10,896 bases of DNA from Gallibacter sp963558965 (GCA_963558965.1 CAUWIT010000027.1:1-10896); one strand, 5' to 3'. Shown: positions 1 to 6,236, counted from the first letter of the stretch. Notes: generated from the sequence alone by a model not told the origin. Numbers and translations are program-made.

Positions 1-40
1 CGTTTGTCAATGGATAATCATGTTTAATTGTTCTTTTCAT
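1..40 (-). CDS. Rpn-like PD-(D/E)XK nuclease/transposase family protein, N-terminal fragment
   Basis: Only the first 13 codons lie in the window (MKRTIKHDYPLTN); the gene runs off the left edge. They match the gene head at the right end (MKRAIKHDYPLTNDYMF...) except at residue 4. The stretch LTNDYMF seen in that sister copy is typical of the start of Rpn family (recombination-promoting nuclease, formerly 'PD-(D/E)XK transposase') proteins of Clostridia. The start is supported by a purine-rich AAAGGAAG ribosome binding site just upstream on the minus strand and a clear promoter at 88-115. Known members are DNA endonucleases that promote RecA-independent recombination, and some act in phage defence. 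The family call rests on very few residues and needs the sequence beyond the edge. Confidence 0.6.
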   Translation of the reverse strand, partial: MKRTIKHDYPLTN

Positions 41-79
41 GGTTTCTTCCTTTCATCATTTCAATTCACTATATTATCA

Positions 80-125
80 TTTACCATATTTTACCATTAT
101 AAAAACAGATGTCAATATTTACCAA
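80..125 (-). repeat. Three ATGGTAAA direct repeats across the left Rpn-like promoter
   Basis: On the minus strand ATGGTAAA occurs at plus 90-97 and 80-87, 10 bp apart and so on the same helical face. A one-mismatch copy (TTGGTAAA) lies at 118-125, just upstream of the -35 box. The copy at 90-97 overlaps the -10 box. The same three-copy arrangement is found at the right-hand Rpn-like promoter, which suggests a regulator-binding array. That role is inferred. Confidence 0.5.
88..115 (-). promoter_or_regulatory. Sigma-A-type promoter of the left Rpn-like gene
   Basis: On the minus strand a perfect TTGACA (-35, plus positions 110-115) is followed after 16 nt by TAAAAT (-10, plus 88-93). Transcription would start roughly 40 nt before the ATG at 40. 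The same promoter, with a 17-nt spacer, precedes the right-hand Rpn-like gene. Confidence 0.75.
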
Positions 126-137
126 TAAAGTATACAG

Positions 138-176
138 AAAAAGCACATCTTCTTTGATGCAAAGCAAGATGTGCTT
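138..176 (-). terminator. Rho-independent terminator of the fba unit
   Basis: An 11-bp perfect stem (AAGCACATCTT at 141-151 with AAGATGTGCTT at 166-176) is extended inside by a second 5-bp stem, CTTTG/CAAAG. Read on the minus strand the hairpin is followed by a run of five T's (plus 138-142). It lies 17 nt past the fba stop codon and separates fba from the left Rpn-like promoter. Confidence 0.85.
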
Positions 177-192
177 GAATTTATTAAATCAA

Positions 193-1122
193 TTATCTCT
201 GGCCTGAAGCTTTTAGCACGTTTTTGATTTTGTGCTGAACCATGGCCTGGATAGCATCTCTAGCAGGTCCAAGATATTTTCTAGGATCGAAATCAGAAGG
301 ATTTTCCTGTAGATATTTACGAACTTCTGCTGTCATAGCTAGTCTTAAGTCAGTATCGATATTAACTTTACAGATACCGTACTTAGCAGCTTCAGTAATC
401 ATATCTTCTGGTACACCTTTAGCGCCAGGGATACTTCCGCCATACTGGTTACATTTGTCAACAAATTCAGGTAGAACTGTTGAAGCACCATGTAGTACAA
501 GTGGAGTATCAGGAATTAATTCGTGGATTTTTTTAAGTCTTTCGAAGTCTAGGCTTGGATCTCCAGCAAATTTGTAAGCGCCGTGGCTTGTACCGATTGC
601 GATTGCAAGAGAGTCAACACCAGTACGTTCAACAAACTCAGCTGCTTCTTCTGGATCAGTATAAGTTGCAGCTTTTGCATCAACTTTGATGTTATCTTCA
701 ACACCAGCAAGTTTGCCTAGTTCAGCTTCAACAACTACACCGTGAGCATGAGCGTATTCAACTACTTCCTTAGTGATTTTAATATTTTCTTCGAAAGGAT
801 GTTTTGATCCATCAATCATAACAGAAGTAAATCCGTCATCAACGCATTTTTTACAAATTTCAAAGTCTTCACCATGATCTAGGTGTAGACAAATATCTAA
901 TCCTGTATCGATCATAGCAGCTTCAACAAGCTTTAATAGATAAGCAGGTTTAGCGTATTTTCTAGCGCCAGCAGATACCTGCAAGATTAGAGGAGCCTGT
1001 TCAACTTTAGCTGCCTCAACAATACCTTGAATAATTTCCATATTGTTTACATTGAAAGCACCAACAGCATGATTGCTTTTTAGCGCCTTAGCAAACATTT
1101 CTTTTGAAGTTACAAAAGCCAT
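193..1122 (-). CDS. fba: Class II fructose-1,6-bisphosphate aldolase
   Basis: Cytosolic zinc-dependent aldolase that reversibly splits fructose-1,6-bisphosphate into dihydroxyacetone phosphate and glyceraldehyde-3-phosphate in glycolysis and gluconeogenesis. The 309 residues match the usual class II length. Visible signatures are NVNN near residue 24, the HLDHGE motif at 80-85 (catalytic Asp82, zinc ligand His83), VEAELG at 131-136 (Glu134), GTSHG at 177-181 (His180), LHGAS at 210-214 (His211), and the NIDTD phosphate/active-site strand at 254-258. All expected metal and catalytic residues are present. The ATG at 1122 follows a strong GGAGGT ribosome binding site (plus 1128-1133). The gene lies 28 nt downstream of a small membrane protein gene, probably in one transcript, and ends at a strong terminator. 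Family assignment is secure. I did not separate the IIA and IIB subclasses. Confidence 0.97.
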   Translation of the reverse strand: MAFVTSKEMFAKALKSNHAVGAFNVNNMEIIQGIVEAAKVEQAPLILQVSAGARKYAKPAYLLKLVEAAMIDTGLDICLHLDHGEDFEICKKCVDDGFTSVMIDGSKHPFEENIKITKEVVEYAHAHGVVVEAELGKLAGVEDNIKVDAKAATYTDPEEAAEFVERTGVDSLAIAIGTSHGAYKFAGDPSLDFERLKKIHELIPDTPLVLHGASTVLPEFVDKCNQYGGSIPGAKGVPEDMITEAAKYGICKVNIDTDLRLAMTAEVRKYLQENPSDFDPRKYLGPARDAIQAMVQHKIKNVLKASGQR

Positions 1123-1150
1123 TTTTTACCTCCATAAATTTATAATTTAA

Positions 1151-1348
1151 CTACTTTTTATCACTCTGTGAACTAGATTCATCTTGCTGTACAGTCTGGA
1201 TTTGTTTTTCCTGTTCAGCAGCAAGAGTTTTAGGGTATTCCATAATTGCAACTATTCTAAAAGCAATAATTGCAAGTGCAATCACCAATATAATAAGTGC
1301 GACGATAATGTCATTTTTGTTGTATACAAAATCTTTAAATTTATTCAT
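1151..1348 (-). CDS. Small single-pass membrane protein of unknown function, upstream of fba
   Basis: I do not recognise this 65-residue protein. It has a short basic N-terminus (MNKFKDFVYNKND), one hydrophobic helix at about residues 14-36 (IIVALIILVIALAIIAFRIVAIM), and a polar tail rich in Gln, Ser, Asp and Lys. This looks like a single-pass protein with a small soluble tail. A good AAGGAG ribosome binding site (plus 1357-1362) sits 8 nt before the ATG, which supports real translation. It is the first gene of the minus-strand unit and is followed 28 nt later by fba. The tail is too short for an enzymatic domain, so a scaffold or accessory membrane role is possible but unproven. Confidence 0.75.
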   Translation of the reverse strand: MNKFKDFVYNKNDIIVALIILVIALAIIAFRIVAIMEYPKTLAAEQEKQIQTVQQDESSSQSDKK

Positions 1349-1375
1349 AAGTCATTCTCCTTTTTCACTTAATAT

Positions 1376-1404
1376 ATAATAACACAAATTTAGTGGGCTT
1401 TCTA
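1376..1404 (-). promoter_or_regulatory. Candidate promoter for the membrane protein-fba unit
   Basis: On the minus strand TAGAAA (plus 1399-1404) and TATTAT (plus 1376-1381) are separated by 17 nt. Transcription would begin near 1369, just before the AAGGAG ribosome binding site. The -35 box matches consensus at only 4 of 6 positions, and the surroundings are so A+T-rich that other -10 choices exist. Confidence 0.35.
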
Positions 1405-1449
1405 TGAATTATTGCGTTTTTAGATGTGTAATTTCTGTGAAAAATAGTG

Positions 1450-1455
1450 TATAAT
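1450..1455 (+). promoter_or_regulatory. Consensus -10 box abutting the RluA-family gene (possible leaderless start)
   Basis: A perfect TATAAT ends 7 nt before the ATG at 1463, which puts the predicted transcription start at about 1461-1463. No convincing -35 box is seen 16-18 nt upstream (TGTAAT at 1427-1432 is weak), and no spaced Shine-Dalgarno sequence precedes the ATG. Confidence 0.5.
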
Positions 1456-1462
1456 AAAAGGC

Positions 1463-2407
1463 ATGGTAGAAATAAAAATTGAAAAAAATGATGGAAATCA
1501 GAGATTAGATAGATTTTTGAAAAAGTACTTTAAAAAGGCGAGCCTTAGCCAAATATATAAAATTATAAGAAAAGATTTAAAGGTAAACGGCAAGAGAGGT
1601 AAGGAAAATACCATTATTGAAGAGGGCGATGTCTTAAGCTTTTACATGCAAGAGGACTTTTTTGAAAGTTTAAAGGAAAAGAAAAAAATAATAAAAGTAA
1701 CTAAGCAGTTTAAAGTTGTTTACGAAGATGAGGATATGATAGTCGTTTCAAAACCTTTTGGTTTATTGACTCACGGTGATAGTCGAGAAAAAAAGAATCA
1801 TCTAGCGAACCAAGTTACAAATTACCTTATAAGTACTGGAGAGTATGTGCCGGCTCAGGAGCGTACTTTTGCACCTAGCCCAGTAAACAGACTTGACAGA
1901 AACACAACAGGCCTTGTTATATTTGGTAAAAATGCTGAGGCATTGAAAAAACTTAACAAGATGATAAAGGATAGAAACCAAATCAGCAAATACTATATCA
2001 CTGTTGTTGCAGGTGAGCTAAAATCACCTATAGAGCTAAAAGGTAAACTTGAAAAAAACAGTAAAAACAATACGGTAACAGTAACAGACGAAACTGGCGA
2101 TGGTAAGCAAATCGAAACTATTGCAAGACCTATAAAATCTGCAAAAGGATACACTTTGGTTGAGGTTGAACTTGTAACAGGTAGAACTCACCAGATTAGA
2201 GCCCATCTAAGCCATCATGGATATCCGATTATTGGAGACGCCAAGTATGGCAGTCCAAAAGTAAACAAAAAAATCAGAGAAAAATACGGACTATCAACCC
2301 AGTTTTTACATGCTTACAGGTTAGTAGTAGAAGGCAAGGAAATTATCGGACCACTTCCGCAAAATTTCCACGACATAGTTGAAGATATCTTTGGCCTAAG
2401 TATGTAA
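1463..2407 (+). CDS. RluA-family 23S rRNA pseudouridine synthase (RluC/RluD-like)
   Basis: Isomerises specific uridines in RNA, most likely 23S rRNA, to pseudouridine. The 314 residues contain an N-terminal S4 RNA-binding domain (about 1-60, with RLDRFLKKYF and KVNGKRG) and a catalytic domain from about 85. The catalytic motif is NRLDRNTTG at 142-150, with Asp145 as the predicted nucleophile; the residue before RLD is Asn where His is common. GRTHQIRAHL at 240-249 and the following GDAKYG are also characteristic. The ATG start is favoured because the S4 domain begins immediately after it, although no spaced ribosome binding site is visible. The gene opens the rightward cluster that leads through the signal peptidases to smpB. 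The exact target uridine cannot be read from the sequence. Confidence 0.9.
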   Translation: MVEIKIEKNDGNQRLDRFLKKYFKKASLSQIYKIIRKDLKVNGKRGKENTIIEEGDVLSFYMQEDFFESLKEKKKIIKVTKQFKVVYEDEDMIVVSKPFGLLTHGDSREKKNHLANQVTNYLISTGEYVPAQERTFAPSPVNRLDRNTTGLVIFGKNAEALKKLNKMIKDRNQISKYYITVVAGELKSPIELKGKLEKNSKNNTVTVTDETGDGKQIETIARPIKSAKGYTLVEVELVTGRTHQIRAHLSHHGYPIIGDAKYGSPKVNKKIREKYGLSTQFLHAYRLVVEGKEIIGPLPQNFHDIVEDIFGLSM

Positions 2408-2439
2408 TTTACCAATAGTGAAATGTGAAAAGGAAAAAT

Positions 2440-3102
2440 ATGAGAGCTGATAGATACAAAAACAAAAAAAGCAAAAAACGCCAAGAATACGAAAAACAGC
2501 TAGAAGAGCGACAATGTCATTCCGCGGTGGAAAAACCGGTGGAAGAAACAGTGGAAGAACCGGTGGAAAAGCCTATTGAAAAACCGGCAAAAGAGTCTCT
2601 GACTTTTAAGGAAATCGCCAAAGAGGTTGTGATTGCGGTGGTTATAACTGCTATTATTTTAATGTTTGTGGCGCCGACTACTGTCAAGGAACACAGTATG
2701 CAGCCTACGGTAAACGACGGCGACTATCTGCTTTTAAACAAACTTTTGTACGATGAACCAAAATTTGGCGATATCGTGGTGTTTAAGAGCAACCTAAAAA
2801 ACGACGATGGCAAAACCATGAACCTAATCAAGCGAGTTATAGGCGTTGAGGGCGATATAATTACTATTGCCAACGGCAAGCTGTTTAGGAATGGCAAGTT
2901 GGTTAAAGAGAGATACATCTACGAAAAGTGCACTGGCGAGGTTTACAACTACAAGGTGCCAAAGGGCAAAATCTACGTGCTTGGAGACCATAGAGAAGTC
3001 AGTCGTGACAGCCGAGAGCTAGGAGCAATCGACAAAGACAAAATCATTGGAAAAGCATTTTTTAGAGTGTATCCGTTTTCGGACTTTGGGGTTGTAAAAT
3101 AA
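2440..3102 (+). CDS. lepB: Type I signal peptidase, paralog 1, with charged repeat-rich N-terminal extension
   Basis: Membrane serine protease that removes signal peptides from secreted proteins. I chose the ATG at 2440 (220 residues) because AAAAGGA at 2428-2434 is well placed before it; an in-frame GTG at 2425 would add five residues but lacks a ribosome binding site. A long cytoplasmic tail, first Lys/Arg-rich, then a Val-Glu-Lys-Pro repeat segment (about 30-51), precedes one transmembrane helix (about 61-77). Next come SMQPT with catalytic Ser86, KRVIG with catalytic Lys131, and the box-E-like GDHREVSRDSRELG (182-195). In box E the usual GDNR is GDHR. The gene sits 32 nt after the RluA-family gene and 45 nt before a second lepB. 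The repeat tail and the Asn-to-His change suggest divergence from paralog 2. Confidence 0.9.
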   Translation: MRADRYKNKKSKKRQEYEKQLEERQCHSAVEKPVEETVEEPVEKPIEKPAKESLTFKEIAKEVVIAVVITAIILMFVAPTTVKEHSMQPTVNDGDYLLLNKLLYDEPKFGDIVVFKSNLKNDDGKTMNLIKRVIGVEGDIITIANGKLFRNGKLVKERYIYEKCTGEVYNYKVPKGKIYVLGDHREVSRDSRELGAIDKDKIIGKAFFRVYPFSDFGVVK

Positions 3103-3147
3103 ATATGAAATGTGGCGCATGGATATGTGCAGGGAGATGATGAAAAA

Positions 3148-3645
3148 ATGAAAGGATTTTTAAAGGATTTAGCGATTATAATCGTTATTGTGCTAGGCAT
3201 CAGTTTTTTTGTAAAACCGATAATTGTAAACGGCGAATCAATGGTGCCAACACTAGAAAACAAAGACTACTTAATAATTAGCAAACAGGCGTACAATTTT
3301 GGAGAACCTGAGCGAGGAGATATTGTAGTATTTCCACACGAAGAAAGCACAGGCGAAGATAGACTTTACATCAAACGAGTAATCGCACTTCCAGGGGATC
3401 ACCTAGTTATAAAAGACGGGGAACTTTACCTAAACGGCACAAAACAAACCGAAAGTTACATACCTAGCGGTGCAATAACCGAAGGCGATATAGATTATGT
3501 TATCCCCGAAGGCGAGATTTTCGTAATGGGTGACAATCGTGAAAACAGTTCAGATAGCCGTTACTTTGGCACTGTAACTATAGAAGATGTTGTAGGAAAA
3601 GTACTTGTAAGATTACTTCCATTTAGTAAAATAGGAACGGTATAA
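3148..3645 (+). CDS. lepB: Type I signal peptidase, paralog 2
   Basis: Compact signal peptidase I of 165 residues from the ATG at 3148. It has an N-terminal transmembrane helix (about 7-23), GESMVPT with nucleophile Ser31, YIKRVIALPGD with general base Lys76, and a canonical GDNRENSSDSR box at 128-138. An in-frame GTG at 3112 would give 177 residues, but it lacks a ribosome binding site and adds an atypical polar head. The ATG is preceded by AGGGAG, 11 nt away, which is slightly long, so the start is probable rather than certain. It is the second of two adjacent lepB genes and lies 2 nt before smpB, so the two are surely co-transcribed. The intact motifs and lack of extension suggest that this is the standard house signal peptidase of the pair. 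Confidence 0.92.
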   Translation: MKGFLKDLAIIIVIVLGISFFVKPIIVNGESMVPTLENKDYLIISKQAYNFGEPERGDIVVFPHEESTGEDRLYIKRVIALPGDHLVIKDGELYLNGTKQTESYIPSGAITEGDIDYVIPEGEIFVMGDNRENSSDSRYFGTVTIEDVVGKVLVRLLPFSKIGTV

Positions 3646-3647
3646 TT

Positions 3648-4109
3648 ATGAAAGAGAAAAAACTTGTAGCAAATAACAAAAAAGCAAGACACGATTTTTT
3701 TATAGAGGATACTTACGAAGCTGGTATAGTGCTAACAGGCACAGAAATAAAATCAGTTAGGAATGGCAAAGTGAATATCAAGGAGAGTTATGCTAAGGTT
3801 AGAGACGGTGAAGTTTTTATACTTGGTATGCACATAAGTCCCTACGAACAGGGAAATATTTTCAATGTTGACCCACTTCGTGAAAGAAAACTCTTGCTAA
3901 ATCGTCGAGAAATTAATAAAATAGAAGTAGCGACAACAGTTAAGGGCAAAACACTTGTGCCTTTAAAAGTTTACATAAATGAGGCTGGCTTGGCCAAAAT
4001 GGAAATCGGCATAGCGCAAGGTAAAAAGAACTACGATAAGAGAGCAGATATTGCTAAGCGTGATGCTGATAGACGTATGCAAAAAGCCATCCGAAGAGAA
4101 CGCTATTAA
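3648..4109 (+). CDS. smpB: SsrA-binding protein SmpB
   Basis: SmpB binds the tRNA-like domain of tmRNA and carries it to stalled ribosomes for trans-translation. The 153 residues match the family length. Visible features are the N-terminal NKKARHDFFI, the OB-fold core EAGIVLTGTEIKSVR, the conserved DPLRERKLLLNRREI segment, and LVPLKVY. The basic C-terminal tail (KKNYDKRADIAKRDADRRMQKAIRRERY in pieces) inserts into the mRNA channel. It starts 2 nt after the lepB stop codon, with an AGGA inside the end of lepB as the likely ribosome binding site. Its RNA partner ssrA begins 42 nt downstream, the classic arrangement. Confidence 0.97.
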   Translation: MKEKKLVANNKKARHDFFIEDTYEAGIVLTGTEIKSVRNGKVNIKESYAKVRDGEVFILGMHISPYEQGNIFNVDPLRERKLLLNRREINKIEVATTVKGKTLVPLKVYINEAGLAKMEIGIAQGKKNYDKRADIAKRDADRRMQKAIRRERY

Positions 4110-4117
4110 TTGACTGT

Positions 4118-4149
4118 AAATCAAATCTATTTAATTGGATTTGATTTTT
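4118..4149 (+). terminator. A+T-rich hairpin between smpB and ssrA, possible terminator
   Basis: AAATCAAATC (4118-4127) pairs perfectly with GATTTGATTT (4138-4147) around a 10-nt loop, and the second arm runs into T's. It could terminate smpB transcripts or be the 5' end of a tmRNA precursor. I see no convincing separate ssrA promoter here: TTGACT at 4110-4115 lacks a properly spaced -10 box. Confidence 0.4.
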
Positions 4150-4151
4150 AT

Positions 4152-4513
4152 GGGGGTGTAATGGTTTCGACAGGGATGTGGAAGCCGGATAAGCGAGCCG
4201 TAGACTGTACTAGCTACGTAAAAATGTACACGTTAAATACAAACGCTAAAAATAACAATAATTTCGCACTAGCTGCCTAATTTGCAGCACGCGCATCAGC
4301 CCAAGCTCACCTGCAGGCTTGGATGTCTGGTGTCGACCATGCAGGAAAACTTTGCGTGAGCTCCTAGTAGCGTAAGGGAACAATAGGATAGTTGCTTTTG
4401 TAGCTTGTCTTTGAGTAGCAAGAGCAGCGAATTTAAACAAACAAAGACTGCGCTCGGAGAAATTCTTGTGGAAATGTTTTTGGACAGGGGTTCGACTCCC
4501 CTCACCTCCACCA
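4152..4513 (+). ncRNA. ssrA: Transfer-messenger RNA (tmRNA, one-piece)
   Basis: The 362-nt RNA rescues stalled ribosomes: alanylated tmRNA with SmpB adds a degradation tag to the unfinished protein. The 5' end GGGGGTG (4152-4158) pairs with CACCTCC (4503-4509), including one G-U pair, to form the acceptor stem, followed by A and an encoded CCA at 4511-4513. The 5' motif GGTTTCGACAGGG and the 3' GGGGTTCGACTCCCC T-arm are diagnostic. A tag reading frame lies at 4245-4280. The RNA follows smpB directly and has its own terminator. The 3' ends of ssrA genes are well-known targets for integrating elements. The genes beyond are accessory in character, but I found no second copy of the 3' end in the window. 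Confidence 0.97.
4245..4280 (+). other. tmRNA proteolysis-tag reading frame
   Basis: From the resume codon GCT the frame reads AKNNNNFALAA and then TAA. The ALAA end is the standard protease-recognition terminus of SsrA tags, and the Asn-rich middle is usual in low-GC Gram-positives. Confidence 0.92.
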
Positions 4514-4518
4514 TATAC

Positions 4519-4551
4519 AGAGCTCTAGTCAAAAATGACTAGAGCTCTTTT
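4519..4551 (+). terminator. Rho-independent terminator of ssrA
   Basis: A perfect 13-bp stem (AGAGCTCTAGTCA at 4519-4531 with TGACTAGAGCTCT at 4536-4548) has an AAAA loop and is followed by T's. It begins six nt after the CCA end. Confidence 0.93.
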
Positions 4552-4562
4552 AGTACAATGAG

Positions 4563-4591
4563 TTTACGATATATGATATATCGTTTATAAT
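4563..4591 (+). promoter_or_regulatory. Promoter of the AlbA_2 ATPase gene
   Basis: TTTACG (-35, 4563-4568) and a perfect TATAAT (-10, 4586-4591) have the ideal 17-nt spacing. The expected transcript start near 4598 gives a leader of about 60 nt. That leader contains a small TCGGA/TCCGA inverted repeat (4603-4619) and an AAGGGG ribosome binding site. Confidence 0.8.
4566..4584 (+). promoter_or_regulatory. Perfect palindromic operator-like site inside the promoter
   Basis: ACGATATATGATATATCGT is a perfect inverted repeat, 9-bp arms around a single central G. It fills the space between the -35 and -10 boxes, so a bound dimer would block RNA polymerase. This placement is that of a classic repressor operator. 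The regulator is unknown; the downstream protein, which has its own C-terminal winged helix, is a candidate for autoregulation. Confidence 0.65.
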
Positions 4592-4657
4592 GAAGTTGTA
4601 AGTCGGAATTGAAATCCGAAAGTTAGTATTATAAAGGACGAAAAGGGGATAAGCGTT

Positions 4658-6196
4658 ATGGCAATACCTACTAATATAAAAACTTTGTTTTCTGGAAATG
4701 TAGTAGAATGGGCAAGAATAGAATTCAAGGAAACTTGGGATCCTGAGGCGTCTCTAAAAACAGTTTGTGCTTTTGCAAATGATTTGGACAACTGGGGAGG
4801 AGGCTATATTGTTGTTGGTGTAGAAGAAGAAAACGGAAGACCAGTATATCCTCTTAAAGGTGTACCTTTGGAAAAAATTGATGCTTATCAGAAAAATATT
4901 CTTGAAAAATCAAAATTTATTAGACCTTCATATTCGCCTATTGTAGAAGTTGTCGATTATGAAGATAAGAAATTCATTGTTCTTTGGTGTCCAGGTGGGG
5001 ATAACAGACCTTATTCTTCTCCTAAAACTATGGCAAAGGGCAATAAGGAGCGTGTTCATTTTATCAGAAAAGGTTCTAGCACAGTGATGCCTACCGAAGA
5101 TGAAGAAAAGGATTTATTTGCTTTAGCAAATAGAGTTCCTTTTGACGATCGTATAAATCATCAGGCAGATATATCAGATTTAAATATAACATTGATTCAA
5201 AATTATTTGAGAGAAGTCAATAGTTCACTGCTTGAACAGGCAGAAAATGGTGATTTTGTGGAAGTTTGTAGGGACATGAACATTATAAGCAATTTGCCGG
5301 AATACACTAAGCCTAAAAATGTTGGGCTAATGTTTTTCAGCATGGAACCTGACAAATTTTTTCCATATACGCAAATTGACGTTGTTCAGTTTCCAGATGG
5401 ACTAGGAGGAGATAGTATTATTGAAAAGACCTTTAAGGGTCCTATTCATCAGCAACTGAGGGATGCATTGCAGTATATAAGAAACACAGTGATTGTAGAA
5501 AAGGTTGTGAAGCATCCTGATCGTGCTGAGGCGGATCGTTTCTTTAATTATCCATTTGCAGCGATAGAGGAGTCATTGTCCAATGCGGTATATCATCGCG
5601 CATATGATGAGCGTGAGCCAATTGAAGTACGTATAGAAAATGATAGAATCGAAATCGTAAGTTTTCCTGGACCGGATCGTTCCATAACTTTAGAAGGACT
5701 GAAGAATTACCGCGTTTCAAATCGTAGATACAGGAATAGGCGAATAGGAGATTTTTTGAAAGAACTGCATTTGACAGAAGGTAGAAATACAGGCTTTAAG
5801 AAAATACTCGACGCATTAAGTGCTAATGGTTCACCAAAACCTGAATTTGAAACAGATGATGAAAGAAGTTATTTCATTTCCAGATTGTTCATACATGTTG
5901 GTTTTTCAATGGATGATTCAAAACCTATTCAAAAAAATGAAACAATGAAACAGTTTTTGAAACAGTTTTTGAAACAGAGCGAGTATCAAAAAATACTACC
6001 GGTTATTGATTATCTTGAAGATAATGAAGAAATAAGTACAGAAACTGTAAAGAAATTAACTGGTACATCGAGATCAACATCATGGCGATATATACAGAGG
6101 CTTTGTGAGGCTAATATTTTAGAACCAATTGGGTACAATAACAAGAGACTCTATAAACGTTGTTTCACTGCGACAAATAAAGTAGATGAAGATTAG
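4658..6196 (+). CDS. AlbA_2/Schlafen-type domain, GHKL-like ATPase and winged-helix protein
   Basis: A 512-residue, three-part protein of the family often annotated as 'putative DNA-binding/ATP-binding protein' (old AAA-4 group). Residues about 15-145 form an AlbA_2 (Slfn) nucleic-acid-binding domain, with EFKE at 22-25 and GGGYIVVGVEEENG at 47-60. Residues about 290-415 resemble the HATPase_c_4 module: EESLSNAVYHRAY (304-316) is the N-box, FPGP (336-339) and EGRNTGFKKI (374-383) the ATP-lid motifs. A Phe-Leu-Lys-Gln repeat linker leads to a C-terminal winged helix (about 445-500). The ATG has an AAGGGG ribosome binding site. Family members are linked to transcription control, mobile elements or defence; the specific role here is unknown. 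The gene is monocistronic, right behind ssrA, with an operator-like palindrome in its promoter. Its codon use (GAG, CGT, GTT) differs from the CTA-rich neighbours, which hints at transfer. Confidence 0.85.
   Translation: MAIPTNIKTLFSGNVVEWARIEFKETWDPEASLKTVCAFANDLDNWGGGYIVVGVEEENGRPVYPLKGVPLEKIDAYQKNILEKSKFIRPSYSPIVEVVDYEDKKFIVLWCPGGDNRPYSSPKTMAKGNKERVHFIRKGSSTVMPTEDEEKDLFALANRVPFDDRINHQADISDLNITLIQNYLREVNSSLLEQAENGDFVEVCRDMNIISNLPEYTKPKNVGLMFFSMEPDKFFPYTQIDVVQFPDGLGGDSIIEKTFKGPIHQQLRDALQYIRNTVIVEKVVKHPDRAEADRFFNYPFAAIEESLSNAVYHRAYDEREPIEVRIENDRIEIVSFPGPDRSITLEGLKNYRVSNRRYRNRRIGDFLKELHLTEGRNTGFKKILDALSANGSPKPEFETDDERSYFISRLFIHVGFSMDDSKPIQKNETMKQFLKQFLKQSEYQKILPVIDYLEDNEEISTETVKKLTGTSRSTSWRYIQRLCEANILEPIGYNNKRLYKRCFTATNKVDED
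5947..5977 (+). repeat. 12-nt in-frame tandem repeat in the interdomain linker
   Basis: GAAACAGTTTTT occurs twice in tandem (5947-5958, 5959-5970), followed by a 7-nt partial third unit. Each unit preserves the frame and encodes a Phe-Leu-Lys-Gln step, joining the ATPase-like domain to the winged helix. Gain or loss of units would change linker length without a frameshift. Confidence 0.7.
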
Positions 6197-6218
6197 GGGG
6201 GCTTATGCCCCCTTTTTT
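6196..6218 (+). terminator. Terminator overlapping the ATPase stop codon
   Basis: GGGGGC (6197-6202), loop TTAT, GCCCCC (6207-6212), then six T's. The hairpin starts at the last base of the stop codon. Confidence 0.9.
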
Positions 6219-6236
6219 GAAACAGCTTTTATACTT

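Larger units (their letters stand above)
1..123 (-). repeat. Left arm of the long inverted repeat (Rpn-like gene head)
   Basis: The reverse complement of 1-123 aligns with 10748-10871. The 97 bp from the -10 box into codon 13 align without gaps and with 6 mismatches. The spacer between the -10 and -35 boxes is poorly conserved and carries a 1-nt length difference. The outermost 13 bp, around the -35 box, are identical. The repeat continues past the window edge, presumably through the Rpn-like gene. Confidence 0.85.

Noticed and set aside
242..577. Open frame on the plus strand opposite fba
   Set aside because: It lies wholly antisense to the conserved aldolase and has no protein family features; it is a shadow frame.
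2526..2590. Repeated GTGGAA...CCGGTGGAA units as a CRISPR or other repeat element
   Set aside because: The units are short, imperfect, contiguous and in frame. They encode the Val-Glu-Lys-Pro tail of the signal peptidase, with no spacers.
4110..4151. TTGACT at 4110-4115 as the -35 box of an ssrA promoter
   Set aside because: No -10-like hexamer lies 16-18 nt downstream, and the interval is taken up by a hairpin; ssrA may be processed from a longer transcript.
4487..4513. ssrA 3' end as an attL with a matching attR
   Set aside because: No second copy of the GGGGTTCGACTCCCC-type sequence or the CCTCCACCA end was found elsewhere in the window, and no integrase gene is present.
4246..4532. Two overlapping minus-strand open frames across ssrA
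   Set aside because: They are antisense to the tmRNA, whose sequence explains the region completely.
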